DNA of 64,000 bases from Megamerina dolium (taxonomy: Eukaryota; Arthropoda; Insecta; Diptera; Megamerinidae). Shown here piece after piece: positions 34,186 to 48,467 of this stretch (its first letter is position 1; every line of letters starts with the position of its first letter). A model generated the notes under the pieces. It saw only the letters and a program-made list of their open reading frames with translations. It ran no database searches and had not been told where the DNA came from. The stretch lies in the NCBI GenBank assembly GCA_963854835.1, contig OY978526.1, positions 16,295,868-16,359,867 on the forward strand. Reading direction: 5' to 3'. Position numbers and translations under genes: made by a program.

Positions 34186-34907
34186 AACAAGCAAAAAATC
34201 ATGACAACTTAATGCAAACCAAATACCAGTGCAATAAAAATCAAAGCAATATGACAAGTGGCAGCAGCAGCAGCAGCAAAGCCAACAACAACAACAACAA
34301 GAATACACCAATAAAAAGTGCAATTAATAGTTTACAACATAATCAACAGCAGTCTGCTATTAGTAGCAATAGTAGTTGTTCGACATCATCTTCAGCAACA
34401 TCAAGTGGAGCAGAAAAGCCACACGATAACATTGCAGCATTACCAGCAGAACAACAACAACATAACTTAGAGTCATCGCCAACGTCAGATTTGAATGTGA
34501 CGCAAGTGGCATCATTGTCCACGGCAACAACATCACTTTCTACATCACCATCAACAACAACAACAACAATAACGACAACTCTGACCAAATTAGTTGGCAA
34601 CACTGGTTGTGCAACGATGCCACGTCGTCGTAGTCCAGCTTTAGCGGCCAATGAACGCCACAGTAAATACGGAAGCAATTCAGATGCCATGACAATTGAT
34701 AAAAAGTTCTTAAGTAATGGCGTTGGCAGTGGACAACAGAAGCTACAGCCGCCGATGCTGCAACAACAATCAATGGTTGGTAGTACACCAAATCATAAGC
34801 AATTGGCAGCATTGGACAATCTTGACTTGGCGCTCAATTTAGATTTGGCCGATGACGATGGTGATGATCCATATTTTGTTTTACAAGAATATCTGGAACG
34901 AGTGAAG
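34186..34907 (+). CDS. Large unidentified gene, second visible coding exon
   Basis: The acceptor CCAATAG and donor GTGAAG|GTGAGT give 722 bp. The single base carried over from the previous exon completes a Glu codon (AGT-G|AA), and the exon ends in phase 0. It encodes about 240 residues: Ser runs, polyN, Thr-rich stretches, a short basic PRRRSPALAANERH block and an acidic end, DDDGDDPYFVLQEYLERVK. That end leads directly into the helical start of the next exon. Part of this exon (34593-34660) is duplicated as a decayed copy at 28988-29044. The gene remains unidentified. Exon structure is well supported by phases and strong splice sites; function is not. Confidence 0.87.
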
Positions 34908-36394
34908 GTGAGTGCTTTTATCTTTTGAGTGCATTTTATTTTGTGTGCCCAATGATGTAGTGAATGTATGCTAATTACTTGGTGCACTGCTTAAATTGCA
35001 TTTCAATTTTTCAATATTTATGCCATACCATCATGTGTACAACAGTTGAATGTCATATGTTGTCAATTAGCTGAAACTGAATTTTCCCATATTTCTCATG
35101 ATTTGCACATTGACATCAACCGCAACAGCATCTTGTGGCTCTTGTGTGTGAATCATACTTACATATACACGTTTACACGATTACATGTGACAAATACATT
35201 TGCTACTTTTTATTGCATATCGCGTTGCTTCACACTGCTGAGTGACATCTTTCAATTTTACAAATGTATTTTCATCTGCATTTTTAAACTATCTAACTAG
35301 GCACTATAGAGAATATTCATACAAAGAGATCTCTTTCACATGCTGAAATATCTGTTTATGCCATTTATGCGCGGCGGCATGTTAATTTTGCGTGACATGA
35401 AGATGTGTTAAAATAAATATACGCTGACAATGTATCATTTCGTTGATCGTCATGAAAATTAACATGAAATGTGTTTGCATTCCTCTATGTGTATATGTGT
35501 GTTTGTGTGTGTGTGTGTATTGTGGTGTTTGTTTATATGCAACATACATACATATCATACAATATTTACATAATAGTACTCGTATTTTGTAGTAGCTCTA
35601 CTACTTATTTGCAGTTGAGTAGGTACGCAGACTACTATATTATGAGTGCGCGTAAATACAGGAAGGCACTGGCAATTATGAAAGAAAAAAAAAATGAATG
35701 TATAAAAATTGCAACGTTAAGAACATTTAATACTGATAGTGATGATTCAAATAGGGCCTTTATACTTCTTCTTTATATCTATCAGTCTGCTCTATAATGC
35801 ATACATATGGTAATGTCATTAGCCTGTATAACACATGCAGGTGCTGATTACAAGGTGTCAATAAAGAAATGAATTTACTTGCAGCTTCATATGACTTTTA
35901 TGAACTTAAGTAATGGAATGCAATGAAAAATAAAATTAATTCTTGTTTGGTCATAAATTAGATAGTAGATAATGAAGTGTTGATGACATGAACAAAAATA
36001 ACTTAGAGAACAAAATAATTTACTGAACTAATATATTTCATATTTAATGAGAATTAAAAAGTTAAAAAGGAAGCAATTTGTCTTAGTAAAAGACGCATCC
36101 CCACTTCAGTGTAACAGATTTCAAGGTCATCAAAATCTCTTTGCAATTTCGATATATTTTCCAGAATGTTGCCAAGTTTTAATTGACCAAATAACAAACA
36201 AGTTTTAATACTCGTATTCAAAATAAATGGAACTAAGAATTTTCAGCGCTCATGTTATTAACACGATGACAATCAAATAGAAAATTATTTTTGTTTTTGC
36301 TTTTCCAATTGTCAAAACTACCGCTTTTCCTATTGGCACTATGGATGGAATGACCCAAGACTCGTAAAAGTAAAACGTTTTAATCTATTGAAAA
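34908..36394. other. Start of the 27.4-kb second intron
   Basis: Intron sequence from the GTGAGT donor, with a (GT)n run near 35497-35519. The open frames at 35046-35797 have no support. Nothing else was recognised. Confidence 0.6.
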
Positions 36395-36905
36395 TATCCG
36401 TTTTGTGAGGGAGCTTTCGTAACAGTTGGTTATAGAGAATAAATATGTTTCAATGAAATGTCGAAAGAAAAAACTAATGAGGCTCGCTTCTATATTGCAT
36501 CCCTCTAGAAGCGATTTATGGTCAGCTATGGGATTATTTGTCGATATTCTTGTATTTTCAAATACACTTTGTAGGGGAGCCCACCTAAAAAGTGCAAATA
36601 AGAAGAAACTAATTTTGGAAAAAATTTTGAGTGGTAAATATGAGTGGAATCTTATAAAATATCCTACCAGATGGGAGCAAATTTTTCAAAAACGCCAGTT
36701 TTGTAGGAGAACCCCTCGAAGGAGTGAATGTAGAGGATAAGTATGTTCCAAGAAAATGTTGCCGAAGAAAAATTAATGGGGATCGGTCATACATTTTAAT
36801 CCTCTAAGAGCGACGCCTATGAAGGTGTGGAGTTACTTCCCCATTTCGCTCCAATATTTTTTCAAATGTTGACCCATTGAGCGTCAACCATTGGATTGAT
36901 CAAAA
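36395..36905. repeat. Dispersed repeat family B, second copy
   Basis: Two diverged modules are visible. The first, at about 36400-36530, has GAGAATAAATATGTTTC, GAAAGAAAAAACTAATGAGG and CCCTCTAGAAGCGA. The second, at about 36700-36830, has GGATAAGTATGTTCC, GAAAATGTTG, GAAAAATTAATGGGGATC, ATACATTTTAATCCTCTAAG and AGCGACGCC. They match the modules of 22245-23515. The ends are not defined. Confidence 0.6.
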
Positions 36906-39345
36906 AAATATTTTTTGTAACATTTGTTACTTTATTGAATTATATTCCTATATAAGTGAATCTTGAAAAAACTTGTATTATGGTATCATACAACATAGAT
37001 TTTAGGGCAAAATAATTCATAAAAATACTTTTTCTCGTCCCAAAACAGCGTTTAATTTGCCATTTTCCACCGAAAAACCCGAAATTTAATTCTTCATAAT
37101 GAAAAAACTTGAGATTTTTTTTTTTTTTTGTATTATTAACGAAAAAAGTCGTTAAGAATTAAAAGTAATTTTATTTGTTTTCGAGAAGGACATCGTGTAT
37201 TTCATTTATGTATGACTTGAGCTTTCTTAAAATCGACCCTCACACCTTTCGTTGATATTGTTGCATGTCAACGAAAATATTTCTGCAAAATTCATATTCA
37301 ATTAATCGATTCAATATATATTCATATTGTAAAACGATTGACTCTACAAATGACGTATTTAATCCTTTAAAGTCTAAATGTTTCTACTAACATCATGCTA
37401 TAATATTGTTGTCTTATAAAGAAATCAAATTGATATGCGTCAATTATGCATTAAGGCTTAATACGCTATTTTTTGCTACTTATGCTATTTAGTGATTTTT
37501 CCAACTATGCCAAAGTTGTGCCAAAATTCACATTAAATCCATACTTAATGTAACCACAAGATATTATTTCTACCCACTCATACCAATAAATATTGACCTT
37601 TTTGGGTGCAATTTCTATGCCAAAACATGAACGAAAAATCTTACACAGAAATTGAATTAAAATATCGTCGGCTATTCAATTGTAAACATTTACATTTTTT
37701 TCTCTCTCATATATAGTTTTGTGAATACTAGATACTATAAGCAATATTTGTCACAAATTTTCTTCACATTGCCACATTGCACTAGGCACTCACTAGGCTC
37801 TTTACTACTTAGTCTTCTTAATACTCAGTCAACGCAGTTGCATAAGCAGCTTATGCCATGGCTATTACTGCTGCGCATGAACAAATACCATGTACAAGCG
37901 CGCACACACATACACACACACACACTCACACATGCGATCTACTCATGCGTATAAGAGTCAGTTTGAAGAAATGTGCATATAGAGAAATAATTTGTAGAGT
38001 TTCTGTTTTGTGTGTGTGTGTGTGTGTGTTTTTTTTATGGGCACATTACCCTCTAAAATCAAAAGTCAAGCAACTTTAAAATGAAATTGAAATTGCAAAG
38101 TACGATATTGCTGGAGTAAGAGGCAGAAGAAGGAGAAGGAGAAAAACTACAAAGAGACGCATGAGTATAATGAGTGTCGTCACCTTTGAAAATGCATCGA
38201 ACAATTGAACGGAATTCCATCTGCAAAATCCTCGTTATTTTTTTTTTCTTGAATGAATGTCTGTAACTGACTGAATGGATGAATGTCAAATATCAGACTG
38301 ACTGAATGACCATGTGGCGTGACGTCCATTGCAACCAAATGAGTTCCCTAATTGAAAGGCGAAGAAGAAGAAGAAGAAATGCTTTTAATGCATAACTCAC
38401 CAACCCATATATGTTCATACAGTGAGTTCAATAAACAAATTAATGCATTTTGATGTAAGAATAAACAAAAGATTTTGTTGCCTTTCATTTACATAAGTGA
38501 AATTAATGTGATTTCATTCAATTTAAAAACAATTTTGTTAAATTTTATATGATTTTATTGTTGTTGTTGTTTTTATTGACTTTTTCCCTACATATCTGTA
38601 CATTTTCGCCACGCGCATTTAACGCCCTCGATCACATCACATTAATGATGATTTTACTTTCCCCCCTAAAAGGAGAAGCGTTGATCCAGCAAAAGTGCAA
38701 AATAATATGTGTGCATAAATGGCTGTGCAGGCTAATGATGACAAAATGTGTCACACAGCAACCCACACACACACACATACACATTCAGAGTATATATGTG
38801 CATCATGTCGCAGAGAGAAATAGTACCTACATTTGTTGCACGATTTTGCGTTTATGTGATGCATTCATGTTGGCACATTCTACATAGTCAGCCCATTTGA
38901 ACAGCTAATCGCATTTATGATGATAAATAGTATGATATTGCAATAACAAAAATAGCAGATGTGCCGTTATACAAGTATGGTGTTGCTCTTAATGCTGCTC
39001 TTAATGATGTTGATGATGTTGACAAGAATGATGACGATAATTATGGCTATGATGATATGGTGATGGTGGGATTTAGTTGTGTACGAAAAAAAAAGCTATA
39101 GATTGCCCTCAATTTTTAGTTTTTATTTATATATTTCTCTTTCTTTGCTTATATTTTTTTGTAATTTTTCTCAATTTGGTTAAATGTGGCACAAATTATT
39201 ATTTATATTGCGTCGGCGCACATTTTCACTCCATCTGTGTATGAGTGTACAGGCCATAAATGTGTTTTTGACCTCATTTTATGATTCTTTATGATTGCTA
39301 TTGTCATAGGGCGACGAATTAACTGTTGTCATCAACATTAACTAA

Positions 39346-39376
<31 letters not shown>

Positions 39377-40669
39377 ATTTATAGCTATTTATTGCCATTA
39401 ATGAGCAACATATGTGGCATATTTGTAAGAGGGAGTTTTAAAGAAGGTGGAATAGTAGAAAATATTAATGCAATAAATTTTTTTTAAATATTATAAAAAC
39501 AAAATAAAATTATTATTTTCCTATAAAATTCTATTTACCACATACTCGTATGTGATAGTTGTAGTTGAGGGCGTATAAGTAATAAATATAATTTGATAGC
39601 TGCCACGCATCAAAAGAAAGTGTTTATGCGAAAGCAATGTTGCCCGATTTGTACATTTAGCATGCACTTATTGTTGCTGTTGTTTCAGCTGCTACTACAT
39701 ATAGTAAGAAACATGATTTAGCAACACGTATCATGTCACATTATACACACAAAATTGTTATTATCTCGCGATCAAAATAAACGTTATGCAAAATGTTGCA
39801 CCCATGATGAGATTGTTGCTGTTAATTACAAAACATTACAAACAACAATAATAACAACAACAACAGCAACATTATCATCATCAACATCAACAGCTTAAAA
39901 GGCAATCAACAATAAATTGCAACGATTTGTTTTCTAAACATGCATGTATATGGCGTGAACATGTACCATACATGTATATGTTAGATGGAAGCATACTTAC
40001 ATACTGTTTTATAAAGCTCAACAACATTTTAATGAAATTCATTAATGTCGACCGTATATTGTAGTAGTAAGAGTAAGAGTCTCTATGCTGTTGATAATAA
40101 TGAATAAATCAACAACAACAACAAAAATCCTCTGATTTTAATCAAAATGAAAACTCTGCATGTAAAAAGAAAGTGTTAAAAATCTGATAATGTACATATA
40201 CTACTAAATATACACACACACACATACACACACATGCTACATGTTAAATACAATATTAACTAAATATATCCCAGTTGAACATATTTAGAATACTTGGTAT
40301 GATGAATCATCACAATAAAAACTTTCAAAATATAATATTTTGTACAATATTGCTTATAAAAATGAAGCGTTAGCAGTAATTAATTATAAAATGTATCTAA
40401 ACTTGTGGAAGGTGGATTTAAACTGCATACTAAGAAGTAGCCTTCATGATTTGTGTACAGACAAGTGTAATGATGATGAACGTCTGACATTAAAAACTGA
40501 CTTGAAATGCTTCCAAATGAGATTGGTGAATGTATTCTAAAAAAATTGATTTCACAAGAGTACCACACTTCCAAAACTTGTTATAAAATATACGTAAACC
40601 TTTGATGGTGTCTGATTTTTTCACAGTCTTCAGTATATTATATTTAGTTATTCATTATTTAATTTCAAA
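36906..40669. other. Intronic stretch with microsatellites
   Basis: It contains (CA)n at about 37901-37932, (GT)n at about 38009-38029, a GAA-rich run near 38363-38379, (CA)n near 38764-38779 and (TTG)n at 39346-39373. The remaining open frames are unsupported, and no exon was recognised. Confidence 0.55.
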
Positions 40670-41700
40670 ATAAATGAAATCGGGCAAAAATTGCACCTAA
40701 CTTCCATACAAAAATATCTATATTTTCTCTCATTTCACATGAAACTATAAAAATATCAAACTGAAACTTGGTACATACAAATATATTAATTTTGGAATAA
40801 ATTATTTTAAAAATGGATGAAATCGGATAAAAATTACGCCTCCCTTCCATACAAAATTATGATCCCATATGTGTATTTTTACATTTTTCACAAGAAAATA
40901 TAAATCTACTAATCTGAAATCTAATAAATACAATTATATTTACCATTAAATAAATAAACATGCAAATAGATACATTCGAATAAAAAATACGCCTATCTTC
41001 CATACAAAAACAAGCTACGATATGAGTATTTTCACACTTTACACAAGAAAATATTAAAGTATCAACCTGAAACTAGGTAGCCACAATTACATTTACTACT
41101 CAATCAAATAATTTAAAATCAGACAGAATCTGATGAAGACCACAACTAGCTTCCATAAAAAAATATGCTTCAAAAAATATATTTTAGCATTTTTCACATG
41201 AAAATATACATACATTTATATTACCATTAACTTAATTAACTTGAAAATCTGTGGAATCGTATGGCAATCTCGCCTACCTCCCATACAAAAACATGCTTTG
41301 ATACGCATATTTTCGCACTTTTCACATGAAAACATAGATTGATCATGATGAAACTTGGCACATGTAAATATATTTACATTTGATGGGAAAAATTGCAAAA
41401 TTTATTGAATCGGATGAAAACTACGCATAGTATATACAATTATTTTTACTATTGAATTAATTGACTTGAAATTAGATTGAATCGCGTGAAAATCATACCT
41501 ATCTCTCATATGAAAACATGTTTAGATTTGGATATTTTCGTACTTTACACATGGAAATATAAAGTTATCAAGCTGAGACTCGGTAAATTCCAAATATTTC
41601 TCAACATATTATTTATTTTACAAAACTCACAACTACCTCTCATACAAAAATAAGTATTTTTCTAACATATGTCTATTTCTCCATCATAATGTAGGCTACT
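40670..41700. repeat. Dispersed repeat family A, tandem units without a clear head
   Basis: Diverged units are anchored on CTTCCATAC/CTCCCATAC near 40702, 40844, 40997, 41150, 41278, 41503 and 41637. The central spacings are 153 bp; others are shortened or expanded. The unit content (CACATGAAAATATA, GAAACTTGG, GAATCGGATGAAAA) is the same as at 8515-9500 and 61320-62160. No head similar to 61320-61500 was recognised. Confidence 0.75.
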
Positions 41701-43667
41701 TAAGTTTTGTATCATTTTCAGCTACAATTGGTTAACTGGGATGCACTTCAGTTAGTACCTTTAGTTATTTTTGCAGTCATATGCAACTAAATGTATGTTT
41801 GTTTGTCTATGAATTATGCACAATGGCAGCAACATTAGTACAACAATACCGTTTAATATGTTGCTAATAGTTTATACGCCATAATATGTATGCATATATT
41901 TATTTGTTGTTATCAATGTGGCCAGTCAGTCATTCAGTCAGTTAGCTTACTAGTAGCGTACAGGTAATTGGCCTTTTCTCATTTACAAATCATACTATAA
42001 ACAACAACAAGAATAACTATTATTATGAACATATTTGCAAGTAGTATTGGGGAAAAATCCATATTCATGCAATAAATACATGTGTACATCTGAATATTGT
42101 CTGGTGTTACAGCTGAGCTGCCATTTTTACATGCACAAGTGCAACTACATAACGTATAGTATGTAAGTATATTTATTAATAACAAATTAATATGTTGCCA
42201 ACGTATTGTATACAACGTAATAACAAAATGCATTTTAGGCTTATTCGTCTCGACAGCGAATTATTAATGCAAAATTGTTACAAACAATGCATATAAGCAA
42301 CGCATACTATGACTCTATATGTACATTCATACATGCATACCAACATGAGTTTAATGATATTGGTAGTCGTCACATTGTCTCTCTTGTTGATATGATGCTT
42401 TTGGTTGGGCGTTTTTAATGTGTTTTTAAATACTTGCATACATACAGTGTTGCAATCATGTTGGAAATTTATGCAATTTTTATTTTTTTCTTTAACAAAA
42501 ATCAAAAACAACTAAAACCCAAACAGACTCGATGTCACATATGTGATCCGGCTTGGTGATCAGTGGAAAAAATGAGGGAAACTGAAATACAATTCAAAGT
42601 TGCTGGAAAAAAATCCAATTCATAATTTGTTGACAACAATGGTAAATTACCGTTTTCCAGTGGGTTGATGGCAATAATCAGAAATCATTGTCGAGGGCTA
42701 AGAAGCTAGCGAATGCATAAATTATGTGTTGAAATCTGTTTTTGCAACTATCAACCAACCAATGATTACAAGACCCAAGACTAATCTTTGAAATTTTTTA
42801 GAAAGTTATTATTGTCGTTGTTGCGCCATTTGCCATAATGGTATTTGTCAAAGCAACATTGTGTATAGAAAGTATTAAGAAAAAAACTACAAAAAAAATC
42901 CTATAAAATTACCTTGCCTAAGATACGCAGTTCTTCACGCAATACTCGCCTTGTGAATGAGGTATGCGAAAAACAACCAATAAAATTGCAAATAGAAAAA
43001 ATCTCATATAGAATGCAGTACAGTACAACAATTGCACAGACATAAAACAAAATGTAAAACTGCAATGCAAAATGTCACCAGCAATGAAAGTGAACTGAAT
43101 TTCACTGACAAACATTTGCAATGAAAACAAAAAAAAGCAGTAATAATAACAACAACAACAACAAAATCAGTAGTGATATAAAGCGTCACTCAGGCAACAA
43201 TTTCTATATGCATGTCCGTTTGTCTGTCTGTCTGTTGGTCGATCTTAATGATGACAGACGGCTAGCACTACTGGCTACAAAATTGACGATGCTGCTGCTG
43301 CTGCTGCTACAGCAGCACAGACACTCTCATAATTGCAGCAGACATACAGGCTGACATGCAGTTGTTGTTATGATGGTTGTCACTGATTGCATGCACCGTT
43401 GATTTGGTTTTGGTTTGAAATCACGAGTATTGCTTGTATCTACCTTGCAACACTAATGCCGATACCGATTGCTGCTGCGGCTGTTATTGCTTCGACTAAC
43501 TACAATTGCTACCAATATTATTATTGTTGTTGTTGTTGTTGTTGTTGTTGTCATTGTAAATTCAAAAGTTGACAATGCGTTGATTTCTTTCCGACAACCA
43601 AAACAGCAAGTAAAATGCAAATAGTAGAAAAATGCGAAATGAACTGAAAACGAAATTGAAAATAGAA

Positions 43668-43701
<34 letters not shown>

Positions 43702-46700
43702 ATTGTTGTTGCACTTCCACTTTCTTCAAACAATTTTTACTTTGTCTTTTTTTTTAATTTTTTGTTTCGTCTCTTTCCAAATTGCAAATGAAAGCGACAC
43801 ACAACTACAACAACAACAGCAGATGCTTGTGGATTGGTGCTGTTAGTAATGTCGCCTCTGTATTTGCTGCTATAATGATTTTTTTTTTTTAATTTGAGCT
43901 TACCTATTTGTTTTGTTTAATTTTTTAAATTTTTTTTATTTTTCTGCCACTCTTTCAAATCACATTCATTTTGCTCATGAGCATTTAAGTTTAATTTTCT
44001 TAACACTTTTGACATTTGCGTGTATGAAAATGTTGTCAATAATATTTATACAGTACGAGTAAGTAAATGTAGTAGTAGGTACATAAAATGCGTTTCAATC
44101 GTGCTGATTTCATTTGTTACACTTACATATAATGGTGATATATAAAAGAAGAAAAATTAACATATAATCTGTAGTCAATTGTATAGTTGATGATCTATCG
44201 AACTAGTACTGAGGACTATATGCTGGATGCATGTAAAAGCTAATAGCCTTTTATGTGAGTAATTAAAATTTGATACCAATTTCTGCAACAAATCCTTCTG
44301 AAAATTGAAATAATATAAATCAGCAAAACTGTCGATTCTGTGAGAATGAAAAGCTAGAAACTCACCATGACTGACAGTTGAGTTTGAGACCTCTGAATTA
44401 TTACAAAATTATCATCAATTGTCAATTTTTATGGTCCGAAGTAAATGTTGAAGCCTTCTTTTCAATTAAAAACCACTAAGTAATACACAATAAAACATCT
44501 AAGGAATCTTATAATTGACTTAACGATGCAATGCATCATTATGTCATAATTTTTTTTTTCTGAAAATGGTTTGAGAATATTTATAACCAACCCCGAAGTA
44601 TTGGTCAACCTGAAAATAAATAAAAAAAAGGATTATTTAATTAGAATTATTATTATTCGATTTTCCAAAGGTCCTCGGCCAAACATTCAGTTTTGTTGTG
44701 CGTTTCAAATTTGTATAGTACTCGAAAAAACACCACTTGAGTCCTACTTTTTTCGAGTTTTACAGCTTAAGCTTGAGTACAAAACCTCAACACAGCTGAG
44801 CAATGCGTTCATAAAGTACTCATTCTCTAGTTGTGTATGATATATGCATTTTGCCTACGGGCTCATTATATTAACATTCATATATAAATATGAAGGAGTG
44901 GAGGTCAAAGCATGTTAAATTTTTTTTTTGTTCAAATTATACATTTTTATTGTTTTATTCTTCTACATTTCACCGACAAGTTAAGCATTTTTTCCTATAA
45001 CTTTTTTAATCGTGAATGTGTATGTACTTGCATATGGAAATAGGAAGAACTGAACTTAATAATAAAGTTTTTAAATTCAAAATTAAATAATAATGCTTTG
45101 TTAACTTTCGCAAATGACCTTGTGCAATAATTTGTCATTTTATTTGAAATCATTAACCATGATTTATGACATTTTTTAATAAAATAAAATTACTTAAATT
45201 AATTATATATTGATAGATCAAAATTTTTCTTCACGCTTTTACCCATATTTTGGCATATATTTAATCGGCATACACTTCATCAATATGAACGTTTTATTCG
45301 TCACAATTTTGTGCAATAAAATTGAACTTAAACTTTACTCCAAATATTTAAATAATATAGAAATAAGAAAATGTTTCACCCTCCTATAAATTTAAAAAAT
45401 TACCGCTTATCACTTCTTTGCCGCAGCGTCGTTTTTAAGTACCTCCTTATATATATACAGATTTTTTACTTACTGCTTGTCTATCTTGATTACTTTATGA
45501 TGTTTAAAAGCAAATCTTAAAAACACAAAAAAAAAAACAACCAATATCTGCGTAATACTGTGTCTGTTGCGTACTTACTCATCTCCCTTGATTACTTACA
45601 CACTCATATGAATACACTGTATTTATGTATGTGTAGTAGATGTGCTCGTACATATCTCAGACAAGCAATTTTCATGCCATTTGAAGTGCTTTAAGTGGTT
45701 AATGCGCGTCATTAATGTTCCATTGATCTCATTGGGTTCATCTGCCTTTTTGGCTACTTATTTATAATACTTATGTAGTACGAGTACTTGCCATTATTAT
45801 TGTTGTTGCTGGTGATGATCGCGTGCGTAACATAATTTGATTGAGTTGTGTACATCTCTACAATATTATTGGTATTTATATATAATATATTATATATATT
45901 TTTTTAATATAACTTATTTTATTTTCTGTTTTTTTTTTCCTTACATCCGCTCATATTTTATATAAAAAATATATATAAAAATAATCATAGATTAATATCA
46001 TATTTTTTTATTAGTAATAAATGACCTTCAATTGGTTATTATTTTCTTTCGAAATATTTATATTAACATATACATACAATCATTTGATGAATAGTAGCAA
46101 ACACAGCAGTAATGGCAACATACATCATCAACATCACCACGATCAGCATCATCAACATCATCATTATATCTCAGTTTTGAATAATGTTTTATCTCATTGA
46201 AAATTTAATAGGCAGTAATTTTTCATTTTTATTTTATTATTTTTTTATATTTTATTTGTGGGGGCTTTTGGTTGAATCACATCGCAGTCGAATTGGTCAA
46301 TGTCAATGTCAAAATATGTACAAACATATTTGACCAGACAGATTTTATTTCATTTCAAATGAAAAAGAGAGGAATAGGAATAAAAGCTTACATGTATATT
46401 TGGAAGTAAATTGCTTTTCATTTTGATTTATTGTAAATTTAGTTTGGTAATATGTATGTATGTATCCATATTTACAGGTACATAACTAATAGTTAATAAA
46501 AAAAAATTTTTTAACTAGGCTTAAACACTATGAAGCCATCAAAATTTACAAAAAAACAACAACACCAAATATTCATCATTTATATAAGTACTAGACATAA
46601 ATTCATATTACACAATATTAAATTTAGTGATCGTACAAGCGACGATCATATCAGTAGTTGATGATCATTACAAGTTTGAAGGTCGATCATACATAAATGC

Positions 46701-47708
46701 ATGTAATACAATGCCACAATATCCTCTCAACTGAAATGGAAACGTTGTATTGAAAGAGTCTATAATCATGATCAGCATGATCAACGAACTATTTACGCTT
46801 GCAATGCATTGTATTGTAAGAGTATTTCGTATCAAAAATCTCAACTCTTTCATTTTATTTATTATATAATTATATTACTAAAACTAACAATCATTGCAAT
46901 TTGTTGTATTATTACGATACATACCTCCTTTATAGACATCAACATCCGTCAGTAGAATGACTAAAATGACCTTTTAGTATAGAATTCTAAAATAATCAGA
47001 TACAATCTTTCTACCGATTGACTGAAAATTGTTTCTATATATTATTTACCAATATTCAAAACTACGCCTACTGCTATGATTATTTTGATAGGAAAAACTA
47101 AATTTTTCTCTTTTATTTATTATTTTCATTGTATTTGAATTGAAAAAGTAAAATAAATAAATAAAATAAATAAATACGATAAATATTGTTAAAACAACAT
47201 ATAACAACATAATAAGCAAGTTGTAAAGATGAACATGCAAATACTCGTAGTTAGTTTAGCATACGAAATCGAAATAAACGAGGGAGCAGCTTCCTTTTGT
47301 AATCAACCAATCAATATTACCTTGACATGGCAGCAACATTGTGGCATTATTGGTTAATTGTGAGTACAATCATTGATGGTCAGTCGATTGTTGTTAGACA
47401 ATTCTATTGTATTTTTTTTTTTTTTTTTGAATAGTGTACTCTTCAAGCTCTATCAAAATGACTAAATCTGTCAATCATTTTAAATAATATTTGTAAAAAA
47501 AAAAGTAGTATTGCATTAACGACAAATATAGTTGGGGAACACTACTAAACAATATTGGAGAGCAAAAGTGAAGAAAATCAACCCTACTTTTGAATTTTCA
47601 TTATTTTCTTGTGGTTGGGAGCTAATTCGACCTGTCAAAGTCAAATCAACCCCAATTCTAATTTAGCGACCCAAGTACTTATGGAAATATCTACCTCATG
47701 TGGGTGTG
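41701..47708. other. Intronic stretch
   Basis: Highly AT-rich intron. It has two (TTG)n arrays (about 43524-43551 and 43669-43701), a (CTG)n run near 43291-43308 and CAT/ATC repeats near 46122-46165. No exon, RNA gene or transposon was recognised. Confidence 0.55.
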
Positions 47709-48083
47709 TCAATACCTGTTTGATTTTCGCATTTTTCTCAACACCTTCTTAGTTGGAGCGTGTTCTTCCATTCGCTCGACATGACCTAGCCAGCGCAGCC
47801 GCTGGATTTTGAAGCTCTTTACTATGTCAATATCGGCATACAGCTCGTACAGCTCATGGTTGTACCTTATTCGTTACTCGCTACCAGTGCAAATAGGTCC
47901 AAAGATCTTGCGTAGGTCTTTTCTCTCGAAAACTGCAAGCATTCGCTCATCCGAGATGGAAATTGTCCAGGCTTCAGCGCCATATGTAAGGATAAGCATC
48001 ATGAGAGACTTGTAGAGTATAGTTTTCGTTCTTCGAGAGAGAGCTGGACTTCTCAATTGCTTATTTAGCTCAAAGTAGCACCA
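47709..48083 (-). pseudogene. Decayed LINE reverse-transcriptase C-terminal fragment
   Basis: The minus strand reads ...LNKQLRSPALSRR, then ILYKSLMMLILTYGAEAWTI, VFERKDLRKIFGPI, an in-frame stop at 47874-47876, and then RIRYNHELYELYADIDIVK, IQRLRWLGHVERM. The YGAEAWT, VFER..LRKIFGP and LRWLGHVERM blocks are the thumb/C-terminal part found in many insect endonuclease-reverse transcriptase LINEs. About 120 codons remain, with one stop and no endonuclease or catalytic YxDD block, so it is a dead, truncated copy. The clade is uncertain. Confidence 0.8.
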
Positions 48084-48291
48084 AATATAATATATTTTAT
48101 TAAAAAAAACTCCACATTTCTGAAAATCCTAAGCCATTTTCCACCAACCCTATTCCTTTCGAATTCAATAAATTTCTTGGTCTATGCGGCTATTTATTTT
48201 TTGGATTTTTAAAATCAATTGCTATTTATTCGTTACTTAAAATGTCTTACACATACACATGTACACATGTCTGAATAATATTTATACCCTT

Positions 48292-48297
48292 TTTATT
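48292..48297 (-). terminator. Candidate polyadenylation signal of the natalisin gene
   Basis: AATAAA on the minus strand, about 170 bp downstream of the natalisin stop codon (48470-48468). The AT-rich context makes chance occurrence possible. Confidence 0.4.
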
Positions 48298-48467
48298 CCT
48301 CTTGTTTAGATTTTCTTTTTTTTTTTCAAAGATATACTTACACAAAACTTGAAGAGAGAGCACAATCGTAATGTTGACGAGTGTAATTGCAAACAATTGC
48401 AAATAAATATTATTTGATGAAATTGAAATTGATGACATTGCCAGCATCAACAAAAGAAGATTCAATT

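Noticed and set aside
37901..38029. Designed inverted pair of (CA)n and (GT)n
   Set aside because: Both are ordinary microsatellites that are common throughout the window; their opposite orientation is likely chance.
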